37,319 bases of DNA, from contig RFZB01000008.1 in assembly GCA_009920915.1 (NCBI GenBank), forward strand, positions 1 to 37,319, read 5' to 3'. This document shows, piece after piece, positions 1 to 8,313 of this stretch; the first letter of the stretch is position 1, and each line of letters starts with the position of its first letter. Under the pieces are notes generated by a model. The model ran no database searches. It had not been told where the DNA came from and worked only from the letters and a program-made list of their open reading frames with translations. Position numbers and translations under genes: made by a program. Origin of the DNA: Sphingomonadaceae bacterium (lineage in GTDB: Bacteria; Pseudomonadota; Alphaproteobacteria; Sphingomonadales; Sphingomonadaceae).

Positions 1-318
<318 letters not shown>

Positions 319-422
319 GAGTTCCACCATCAATGGCAGCGCTGAAAGGCGCCACCATGTGGAGGATGTACTCAGCCACATATAGGTGTATCGATTTTAA
401 ACCTCTAAGCGCCAGCTCCATA

Positions 423-539
423 GCTTGGTGACCATAGCGACTGTGCCCCACCCGATCCCATACCGAACTCGGCCGTGAAACCAGTCAGCGCCGATGGTAC
501 TACCGCTTAAGCGTTGGAAGAGTAGGACGTTGCCAGGCT
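423..539 (+). rRNA. rrf: 5S ribosomal RNA
   Basis: Conserved 5S core 'cccacccgatcccataccgaactcggccgtgaaac', with complementary ends gcttgg/ccaggc. Boundaries +/- a few nt. Confidence 0.95.
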
Positions 540-622
540 TTGCAGCTGGTGCTTTGAGGATAACCCATTCACAATTTCTTTTCAGGCCGTTCGGCCGATT
601 TCCAGCCGGACAGCTATGGTGA

Positions 623-699
<77 letters not shown>

Positions 700-728
700 A
701 CCAAACCTGAAAATAACCTGAGACATAA

Positions 729-751
729 GGCTCCCTTTGGGGAGCTTTTTT
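729..751 (+). terminator. Rho-independent terminator of the rRNA operon
   Basis: GCTCCC-TTTG-GGGAGC stem-loop followed by TTTTTT. Confidence 0.85.
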
Positions 752-768
752 GCGTTTTGGGCGGGAGT

Positions 769-1389
769 TTACCGCGAGAGGATGGCGCAGGCCTCTGCCT
801 CGGCAATGACCTCGGCATATTTGGCCTGAAGATCGAACAAATTCGCGTCATGCGGGGCTTGGTGACGATCGGCACAGGCGTCGCGGGCGACCAGCGGGAT
901 AAAACCGTTCTGCAAAGCGTCGAGCGCGGTTGCCCGGACACAGCCTGAGGTGGAAAAGCCCGTGATCACAACGGTATCGACCCCCATGCTATGCAGCGTT
1001 GAGGCAATTGTTGTCCCAAAAAAGGCAGAGGCATATTGCTTCGTCACCACGACATCCTGCCCGCTGGGCTGGAGAGAGGGCGGAAAAGCGCCCAGCGGTG
1101 AGCCTTTCACAAAGGATTTGAGCGCGGGCACCTTGCGGAAGAAATAGCCCCCATCCGCGCCATCGGCCTGATATTCGACATTTGTGAAGATGATGGGGGC
1201 ACCTGCCGCTTTCGCAGCCGCATAAAGCCGTTCATTTGACGCAAGCGCGTCTTCTCCACCCAGATAAAGCGGTGATCCCGGCAGGACATAGGCCTGCACA
1301 ACATCAACGATCAGCAGGGCGGCTTTCTTGCCGGGCTGCAGATGCCCGGAAAAGGCACCTGCGTAGTTTTCGGCAAGATCTTGGCTCAT
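769..1389 (-). CDS. Isochorismatase-superfamily cysteine hydrolase, N-carbamoylsarcosine amidohydrolase-like
   Basis: 206 aa ORF. Triad-like motifs LIVDVVQAY (Asp), VTKQYASAFFGT (Lys) and GFSTSGCVRATALDA (Cys), plus DACADRHQAPHDANLFDLQAKYAEV. Start overlaps the upstream gene's stop (ATGA). Confidence 0.88.
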   Translation of the reverse strand: MSQDLAENYAGAFSGHLQPGKKAALLIVDVVQAYVLPGSPLYLGGEDALASNERLYAAAKAAGAPIIFTNVEYQADGADGGYFFRKVPALKSFVKGSPLGAFPPSLQPSGQDVVVTKQYASAFFGTTIASTLHSMGVDTVVITGFSTSGCVRATALDALQNGFIPLVARDACADRHQAPHDANLFDLQAKYAEVIAEAEACAILSR

Positions 1390-2600
1390 ATTGCGTTGGC
1401 TGCCTTTAGACGGTCCATTTCATCTGCATCCATACCCAAAAGATCGCCATAAATCTCGGCATTATGTTGGCCGATTTCAACAGGCGCAGGAGTGCGGATT
1501 GTGCTGGGCGTGTCAGACAGGCGCGGGAAGGCGTTCTGCATCTTAATTTTGCCCCAGCGTGGCGTATCGACATCGACCAGCGATTGCCGCGCCGCAAAGT
1601 GCGGATCTTCCAACATTTCAGGCGCGCGATAAATTTTGCCCGCCGGCACGCTATACTCGATCATCAGCGCTTCCAGCTCGTCGACTGTTTTGGTGCGCGT
1701 CCAATCAGCGATAATCTCATCCAGCTCGCGCAAATTGCGGCCGCGTGCCACGTGCGTGGAATATCGCTCTGAAGTGGCGAGGTCCGGCTGGCCCATTGCT
1801 TGGCAGAGCCGTGCAAACACTGCGTTTTGGTTTGCGCCAATCAGATATTCGCCATCTTTGGCCGGATAGACGTTGGAGGGCGCAATACCTTCTAGAATGG
1901 AGCCGGACCGCTTTCGAATATGGCCGGAGACGATATATTCCGGAACCAGGCTTTCCATCACTTGCAGAACAGCTTCGTACAAGGCGCTGTCCACAACTTG
2001 CCCCTTGCCGGTGCGCTCACGCGCGTGGAGCGCTGCCAAAGCGCCCAAGCAGCCATAGGTTGCGGCCAGCGAGTCCCCAATGGACACGCCCATACGGCTC
2101 GGCGGACGATCTGGATCGCCAACAATATAGCGCCAGCCGCCCATGGCTTCGCCAATTCCGCCAAAGCCTGCGCGTTCGGAATAGGGGCCGCTCTGGCCAT
2201 AGCCGGAAACGCGGACGATGATCAGGCGTGGGTTGATCTCGTGGAGATGTTCGGGCGCCAGGCCCCATTTTTCGAGGGTGCCTGGTTTGAAATTCTCAAT
2301 GAGAATATCGGCTTTGGCCGCGAGTTTGCGAATAATCTCCTGACCTTCTGGAATGCGCAAATTGGCCGAGACCGATTTCTTGTTGCGTGCAACAACTTCC
2401 CACCACAGCTTTTCCTCGCCATGACCCCAATCACGCATGGGATCCCCGCCGCCGCGTCCATCGACCTGAGGCGGTTCCACCTTGATGATTTCCGCGCCCA
2501 TATCGCCCAGCAATTGGCCGCAGAACGGGCCTGCAATCAGCTGGCCCAGTTCTACAACACGGATTCCGGCAAGAGCGCCCGGATTTTCAGCAGTCATCAT
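1386..2600 (-). CDS. CoA transferase, class III (CaiB/BaiF family)
   Basis: Motifs GIRVVELGQLIAGPFCGQLLGDMGAEIIKVEPP and NKKSVSANLRIPEGQEIIRKLAAKADILIENFKPGTLEKWGL. The listed ORF extends to 2915, but family homology begins at MMTAENPGALAGIRV (start near 2600), just after the hyuB stop. Confidence 0.93.
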   Translation of the reverse strand: MMTAENPGALAGIRVVELGQLIAGPFCGQLLGDMGAEIIKVEPPQVDGRGGGDPMRDWGHGEEKLWWEVVARNKKSVSANLRIPEGQEIIRKLAAKADILIENFKPGTLEKWGLAPEHLHEINPRLIIVRVSGYGQSGPYSERAGFGGIGEAMGGWRYIVGDPDRPPSRMGVSIGDSLAATYGCLGALAALHARERTGKGQVVDSALYEAVLQVMESLVPEYIVSGHIRKRSGSILEGIAPSNVYPAKDGEYLIGANQNAVFARLCQAMGQPDLATSERYSTHVARGRNLRELDEIIADWTRTKTVDELEALMIEYSVPAGKIYRAPEMLEDPHFAARQSLVDVDTPRWGKIKMQNAFPRLSDTPSTIRTPAPVEIGQHNAEIYGDLLGMDADEMDRLKAANAI

Positions 2601-2608
2601 ATTCCTCT

Positions 2609-4498
2609 TTACTCGGCCGCAATGGCCAGATGCGCCCATTGCGGCTGGACCGGAGCTTTTAGGCCCGTCTCGTCTTCGCAATTGGCGCGTAATGTTTCGA
2701 TATCGGGGCCAAAGTCGAACAGCTTGGTTTCGCCGCGTGCGCTGCGCATTTGGGTCCGCAAGGTTTCGGTCGCGGCCGTGTCCACGGTGCCATCGGCTGC
2801 GATGACCACACCATAGGCACGGGCGCCTTCTGCTGTGACCAGCCCTTGGACGATTTCCTTGGCGACAAGAGCAGGATCCCGCTCCAGCGGATCGCCCCAG
2901 CCACCGCCACCCCACGTGATGAAGTGGAGGCGATCATCGGTCGCGACATCAATATCTTCGACCTTATTGCCAATGATGATCTGCGTGCCATCGGCGCGTT
3001 CGAGAATTTTGCGGGCACGCTTGCCCGGCTCACCGCCATTGACGCCCCAAGGCGGCACAAACCAGCGATCATCATGGATCGAGATCGTGCCGGGGCTGAG
3101 GAAGCGATAGGTCATGTGAATGCCATTGCCGCCGCGATGTAGGCCCGCACCGCCGGAATCCGGCTCGGTTGAATAGCGTTCAATGACCATCGGGAAATAA
3201 CGCTCCAGAAACTCATTGGGCACATTGGTAAAGCCCGGCCAGAGCGAGTGGCCATCGGGGCCATCGCCGAGCGGACGGCCCGGAATGCCGCCAAAGCCAA
3301 TTTGGAACAGCTGGAACCACGCATTGCCCTTGCCGGGCCGTGCATCATTGCCGGAATAGAAGAGGTGCGGCGAGGATGAGAAGCCCGCCGCGTTCAAGAA
3401 TTCCGGCGTTTTTTGGCCCAGCAGGCCGCCCAGAATGTCGAAGATCCGACCCAAGGCGTGGGTGCGGCCCGACAAGGCCGCCGGGAATTTCGGCTTGAGC
3501 AGCGAGCCTTCGGGAATGCGGACATCAATCAGATCATAGAAGCCGTCATTGAACAGGATCTGCGGGTCAAAGACCATGATCATGTAAATGCCGAAGAACA
3601 TCTTGAACATATTTTCGTTCAAGAAGAAGTTGATCGAGGCCGAAGATTGCGGGTCCGTCCCGTCGAAATCCAGAATGACCTTATCGCCATCCCGCCACAT
3701 CGTGCATTTGATCTTATAAGGGCCATAGCCCATGCCATCGTCGCAGATATAATCTTCAAAGCTTACCGGCTCTTCGCTGACAGCTTGCGCCAGCAGCGTC
3801 TTCATCGCGCGATGGTTGCGGGCAAGCAGTTCTTGCGTGGCAGAGACGTAGACATCATCGCCAAACCGCTCGGCCATTTCGATCACGCGACGCGCAGCCA
3901 CGCGGCAGGACGCAATCAGCGCGTTCAAATCAGCCGCGCACCAATCGGGCTTGCGCGTCTGGTGCATGACGAGCTTCATCAGATCGTCATTATATTCGCC
4001 CTTTTTCCAGATTTTGACCGGAGGAATGCGGACGCCTTCTTCATAGATGGAGCGGGCATTGATTGGCATGGAGCCAACCACTTTGCCGCCAATGTCCGAC
4101 TGGTGGCCGAACATCGACGTATAGGCAATCAGGCGACCATCCTTGAACACGGGCAACAGCACCAACCAGTCGTTGGAGTGGCTGATCGCGCCGTCGACTG
4201 AATAGGGGTCAGACAGGAAGATCATATCGCCATCTTCCAGCGTGCCTTCATAATTGGCGAGGAAGCCACCAATGAAGCTGCCGAATTGGCCCACAATCAT
4301 CTTGCCCGTATGGTCGGCAATCAGCGGGAAGGCATCGCCCTGTTCGCGAATGCCAGGCGACATGGCGGTGCGCACCAAAGTGGCATCCATTTCCACGCGG
4401 GCGTTGCGCAGTGCGTTTTCAATGATGTCCAGCGTCACCGGATCAATGGCGACCTTATTGAACGGCGTATTATTCGTTTGGACGATAGTTGCAGCCAT
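2609..4498 (-). CDS. hyuB: Hydantoinase B / oxoprolinase / acetone-carboxylase alpha-like subunit (HyuB)
   Basis: 629 aa. DPVTLDIIENALRNARVEMDATLVRTAMSPGIREQGDAFPLI, SDPYSVDGAISHSNDW, GGAGLHRGGNGI. Confidence 0.93.
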   Translation of the reverse strand: MAATIVQTNNTPFNKVAIDPVTLDIIENALRNARVEMDATLVRTAMSPGIREQGDAFPLIADHTGKMIVGQFGSFIGGFLANYEGTLEDGDMIFLSDPYSVDGAISHSNDWLVLLPVFKDGRLIAYTSMFGHQSDIGGKVVGSMPINARSIYEEGVRIPPVKIWKKGEYNDDLMKLVMHQTRKPDWCAADLNALIASCRVAARRVIEMAERFGDDVYVSATQELLARNHRAMKTLLAQAVSEEPVSFEDYICDDGMGYGPYKIKCTMWRDGDKVILDFDGTDPQSSASINFFLNENMFKMFFGIYMIMVFDPQILFNDGFYDLIDVRIPEGSLLKPKFPAALSGRTHALGRIFDILGGLLGQKTPEFLNAAGFSSSPHLFYSGNDARPGKGNAWFQLFQIGFGGIPGRPLGDGPDGHSLWPGFTNVPNEFLERYFPMVIERYSTEPDSGGAGLHRGGNGIHMTYRFLSPGTISIHDDRWFVPPWGVNGGEPGKRARKILERADGTQIIIGNKVEDIDVATDDRLHFITWGGGGWGDPLERDPALVAKEIVQGLVTAEGARAYGVVIAADGTVDTAATETLRTQMRSARGETKLFDFGPDIETLRANCEDETGLKAPVQPQWAHLAIAAE

Positions 4499-4511
4499 GA
4501 GTCTCGTCCTT

Positions 4512-6560
4512 TCAGGCCAGATTGATGAGGATATTGCCGACAGCGTCGACAGTGGCGACGCAGCCGCTTTCGATCAGCGTCGTGGAGTCCATTTCGCAGA
4601 CGATTGCCGGGCCGGGGATAATGTCCCCCGCCCGCAGCTTGGCACGATCATAAATAACGGCATCCTGTTCGCGCCCGTCCATCCACAGCTTGTGGTCGCG
4701 GATTTTGGCGGCAGAGGGGTCGCCATTGCCTTGCGGCAGCGGTGCCGCAGGCAAATCAAGCGCACGGCCCAAAGCCACCGCACGCAAGTTCACAATTTCG
4801 TGCGGCGTATCCATGTTGAAGGTGAAGAGGCGTTTATGCTCTTCATCAAAGCGGGCGAGCACGCCGGCAATGCCATCACGTGCCAGATCGGCCGCAGTAA
4901 TTGTCAGTGGCACTTCAAACGCCTGACCCGCATAGCGGACATCGACTTCAAAGGCAGTTGTAATTTCGCCTTCGGGCACGCCGTCAGACAGAAGCTCACC
5001 CTTTACCTGAGTGGCCATTTCATCAAGCACGGCAACCAGATCTTCAGGCTTGGTGTCTTGCGCCAGGCGCGACCAAGAGCGGGCCGTTTCCGTCCGCATC
5101 CGTGTTGTCGCATCCCCCAAGGCGCAGAGCACGCCGGGGCTGACAGGCGAAACCGCTGGCCATGCGCCCATCAGCCGGGCCACAGCATTGACATGGAGCG
5201 GACCTGCGCCGCCAAAGCCCATCACTGCGAAATCGCGCGGGTCATAGCCCTGCTGCACAGAGATCATGCGGAGCGCGCCGAACATATTCTCATTCACAAT
5301 GTCGATAATGCCGCGTGCGGCCGCCATCAGATCAATACCTAGGGCATCGGCAATGGTCTGGACGGCGCGCTTGGCGCCTTCCCGGTCCAGCTTGAACGTG
5401 CCGCCAAGCAAGTTTTCGGGCAAATAGCCAAGCACGACATTGGCATCCGTCACGGTCGGCAGTTCGCCGCCTTTGCCATAGGCAACCGGGCCGGGCACCG
5501 CGCCTGCGGATTGAGGCCCGACGCGCAGGGCGCGGGTCAGTTCTGGCACATAGGCAATTGAGCCGCCACCAGCACCCACAGTCTTTACGTCGAGCGCCGA
5601 GGCGCGGACCGACAAATGGCCAACTTCGGTTGTACGCTGACGACGGGGTTCCAGATTTTCAATCAGGGCGACGTCAGTTGACGTGCCGCCGACATCCAGA
5701 GTCAGAATGTTTTTAATACCCGCATTGCGGCCGACCCAGATTGCGCCGGTGACGCCGCCTGCGGGGCCGGACATCAGGATGTTGACGGGATGCTCTTCCG
5801 CCTTTTGGGCGCTCATCAACCCGCCGTCTGAGCGCAGGAGCGATAACTTGCCTGTCATCCCCTCTGCCGCAAGGCGCGTGCGGAGGTTGGAGACATAGGT
5901 CGCCACAACCGGCTGCACCGATGCGTTGGCAACAGTCGTCAATGTCCGTTCATATTCCTGCATTTCGGGCAGGACGCGATGGCTCAACGAAATGGGTACA
6001 TCAGGCAGAATTTCCGCCGCAATTTCCCCAATGCGCTTTTCATGCGCGCCATTGGTATAGGCATTGATCAGGCTGACGGTGACAGCCTTCACGCCATTTT
6101 GCTTCAAAATACCCAATTGGGCCCGGACATCTGCCTCATCCAGCGGGCGAAGCTCTTCCCCTTCGGCGCTGATCCGGCCTTTGACCGTGACTGTGTCTTC
6201 CAGCGCAGCGAGCGGCTGGGGCTTTGGCCAGATGATCCATGCGGCAAGCCCGCCGGGGACAAAGCTGCGTGCGATTTGCAAAATGTCGCGATAGCCTTCG
6301 GTGGTGACCAAGCCGACTTTTGCGCCTTTGCCTTCCAGAACGGCGTTCGTTGCAACCGTGGTGCCGTGGAGGAAATAGTCAATCTCGCTGGCCTTGATCC
6401 CGGCTTGCGCGCAAATTGCGGTCACGCCGTTCAAAATGCCTTCAGAACTGTCATGCGGAGTGGATGGCGTCTTATGCCGCCAAAATGCCCCTGTTTCCGT
6501 GTTGAACAGGAGTAGATCGGTAAACGTCCCCCCAACGTCCACGCCCAGCCGGTATCCCAT
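4512..6560 (-). CDS. hyuA: Hydantoinase A / oxoprolinase / acetone-carboxylase beta-like subunit (HyuA)
   Basis: 682 aa. YRLGVDVGGTFTDLLLF, HGTTVATNAVLEGKGAKVGLVTTEGYRDIL, LTLDVGGTSTDVALIE (ASKHA-type motifs). Confidence 0.94.
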   Translation of the reverse strand: MGYRLGVDVGGTFTDLLLFNTETGAFWRHKTPSTPHDSSEGILNGVTAICAQAGIKASEIDYFLHGTTVATNAVLEGKGAKVGLVTTEGYRDILQIARSFVPGGLAAWIIWPKPQPLAALEDTVTVKGRISAEGEELRPLDEADVRAQLGILKQNGVKAVTVSLINAYTNGAHEKRIGEIAAEILPDVPISLSHRVLPEMQEYERTLTTVANASVQPVVATYVSNLRTRLAAEGMTGKLSLLRSDGGLMSAQKAEEHPVNILMSGPAGGVTGAIWVGRNAGIKNILTLDVGGTSTDVALIENLEPRRQRTTEVGHLSVRASALDVKTVGAGGGSIAYVPELTRALRVGPQSAGAVPGPVAYGKGGELPTVTDANVVLGYLPENLLGGTFKLDREGAKRAVQTIADALGIDLMAAARGIIDIVNENMFGALRMISVQQGYDPRDFAVMGFGGAGPLHVNAVARLMGAWPAVSPVSPGVLCALGDATTRMRTETARSWSRLAQDTKPEDLVAVLDEMATQVKGELLSDGVPEGEITTAFEVDVRYAGQAFEVPLTITAADLARDGIAGVLARFDEEHKRLFTFNMDTPHEIVNLRAVALGRALDLPAAPLPQGNGDPSAAKIRDHKLWMDGREQDAVIYDRAKLRAGDIIPGPAIVCEMDSTTLIESGCVATVDAVGNILINLA

Positions 6561-6578
6561 AGCTCCTATTTCCTCCTA

Positions 6579-7487
6579 TTATGCCTGCTTCGGAAACGGC
6601 GGCGCTTTGGCTACCATTCCCGGCAGGGGACGTTGCATGACATCAGCCAACCAGTGGTTGGCCGCGATAAGGTGTTGAAGATCCATGCCCGTGCGCACGC
6701 CTGCGCGATCCAGCATGTAAATGACATCTTCAGTTGAAATGTTGCCCGCAGCACCGGGCGCGAACGGACATCCGCCCAGCCCGCCAATGGCGCAATCCGC
6801 CACGCTGGCGCCTGCCAAAATGGCCGACCAAAGATTGGCAAGGCCAGTGCCCCGTGTGTTATGAAAATGCACGCGCACAGGAAGGCCCGGCACTGCGCCC
6901 CGGACTTTGCTGATGAGCGAGGCGACATGCGCCGGGTTCGCCACCCCAATGGTGTCTGCCAGCCCGATTTCTATTGGGCCAGCTTCGGCAATGGCTTGTG
7001 CCATGGCAACAATGCGGTCTTCCGAGACTTCCCCTTCAAAGGGGCAGCCAAAGGCGGCGCCAATGGTGACTTGCCCAGTCTTTCCAGCAGCCTGCGCCAT
7101 CGCAATGATGTCTTTTGCAGCCTCGACAGACCCGTCGCTCGTCTGACCCTGATTGGCCATGGCGAATTGATCCGTGGCAACCGCAACGGCACCCAGTTGA
7201 TCAATCCTGCCTGTGTCAAGCGCACGGGCCGCACCCCGCGCATTCATGACAAGGCCAATATAGGTCACATCATCGCGGACGGGCAGGCCAGTGCACACAG
7301 CTTCTGCGTCTGCCATTTGCGGCACAGCCTTGGGGTTTACAAAACTTGTCACCTCAATGCGTCGTGCCCCTGCGGCAATAGCCCGCTCCACCAGCGCGAC
7401 TTTATCTGCCGTGGACACCAGAGTTTTTTCATTCTGGAGCCCGTCGCGGGGGGAGACCTCGACGATGTCGATAGAATTTGAATACAT
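6579..7487 (-). CDS. Hydroxymethylglutaryl-CoA lyase family protein (HMGL-like)
   Basis: 302 aa. VEVSPRDGLQNEKTLVST, VRVHFHNTRGTGLAN, GGLGGCPFAPGAAGNISTEDVIYML. Confidence 0.92.
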   Translation of the reverse strand: MYSNSIDIVEVSPRDGLQNEKTLVSTADKVALVERAIAAGARRIEVTSFVNPKAVPQMADAEAVCTGLPVRDDVTYIGLVMNARGAARALDTGRIDQLGAVAVATDQFAMANQGQTSDGSVEAAKDIIAMAQAAGKTGQVTIGAAFGCPFEGEVSEDRIVAMAQAIAEAGPIEIGLADTIGVANPAHVASLISKVRGAVPGLPVRVHFHNTRGTGLANLWSAILAGASVADCAIGGLGGCPFAPGAAGNISTEDVIYMLDRAGVRTGMDLQHLIAANHWLADVMQRPLPGMVAKAPPFPKQA

Positions 7488-7490
7488 TCT

Positions 7491-8165
7491 TTAGTTTACC
7501 CCCCGACTGGAATCGAGTTGGGCAAGCCCACGATGTGCATCGCTATAGGCATGGTAGGCGCGCAATATATGACCGGCCATAATTGCTTCCGCCCAAGCGC
7601 CATCGCGCCGCGCAAACGCGGCAATCAGCTCTTCATGCTCACTATGGGACCGCAAGAGCGCGTCGCGGCTGTAATGATGCGCTGTACGCCAGACGACAGG
7701 CTGTTCAATCAGCGTGCTGAGCAGCGCGGAAAGCCGCCGAGAACCTGCCGTTTCAAGGATTTCCGAATGAAAATCGCGATTGCCATCCAGAAAGCCAGAA
7801 ACATCTGGTTCGGGCTGGTGAATCGCTTCGGAAATGCGAAGATTCGCAGCGCGAATCCGTTCAAATGCGGCTTCAGTCATCCGCTCAGCCGCGCGTCTCG
7901 CTGCGCGACCTTCCAATATGGCGCGCAGTTCAAAGGCATCGGCGACATCATCCAACGACCAGTCTGCTACAAAGCTACGCTGGGTGTCCGTCCGGGTCAC
8001 CAAAAGGTCGGATTCCAGCCGCCGCAGGGCATCTCGCACGGGCGTTCTGGACACGCCACAGCGCTCTGCCAGAGCTTCCTCTGCCAGTTGTCCACCCGCT
8101 GGCAATTCTCCTGAAAGGATCATGCTGCGGATGGTTTCATAAGCGCGGTGAGAGGCGCGAGACAT
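7491..8165 (-). CDS. GntR-family transcriptional regulator with FCD domain
   Basis: SRASHRAYETIRSMILSGELPAGGQLAEEALAERCGVSRTPVRDALRRLESDLLV (GntR wHTH) plus an FCD-like all-helical C-terminus. The listed ORF starts at 8282; start 8165 (MSRASHR) is preferred because upstream codons overlap a putative operator. Confidence 0.9.
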   Translation of the reverse strand: MSRASHRAYETIRSMILSGELPAGGQLAEEALAERCGVSRTPVRDALRRLESDLLVTRTDTQRSFVADWSLDDVADAFELRAILEGRAARRAAERMTEAAFERIRAANLRISEAIHQPEPDVSGFLDGNRDFHSEILETAGSRRLSALLSTLIEQPVVWRTAHHYSRDALLRSHSEHEELIAAFARRDGAWAEAIMAGHILRAYHAYSDAHRGLAQLDSSRGVN

Positions 8166-8195
8166 TTTCACTCCAAAAAACTTGACCTGAGACAT

Positions 8196-8205
8196 TTGTA
8201 TACAA
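8196..8205. promoter_or_regulatory. Putative GntR/FCD operator TTGTATACAA
   Basis: Perfect 10-bp palindrome matching the TNGTNNACNA consensus of FadR-type GntR regulators, in the gntR/TonB-receptor divergent intergenic region. Confidence 0.6.
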
Positions 8206-8313
8206 TAATGTCCTAACCCATCAAGCCGCGATCGCCATGGGGGCGCAAAAAATACGTGGTGCTTGGACAGGGAGGCCGCCACTTAAAGGATGGCCCACAA
8301 CAGGGAGGTATCG

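Noticed and set aside
1920-2816. 298-aa plus-strand ORF
   Set aside because: Fully antisense to the CoA-transferase and hyuB genes; the sequence has no recognisable domain and fits GC-driven antisense open frames.
2601-2915. N-terminal extension of the CoA-transferase ORF
   Set aside because: About 105 residues of Arg/Gly-rich sequence overlapping hyuB out of frame; family homology starts at MMTAENPGALAGIRV.
4254-5342. 362-aa plus-strand ORF
   Set aside because: Antisense to hyuA/hyuB, with composition typical of a spurious reverse-complement frame.
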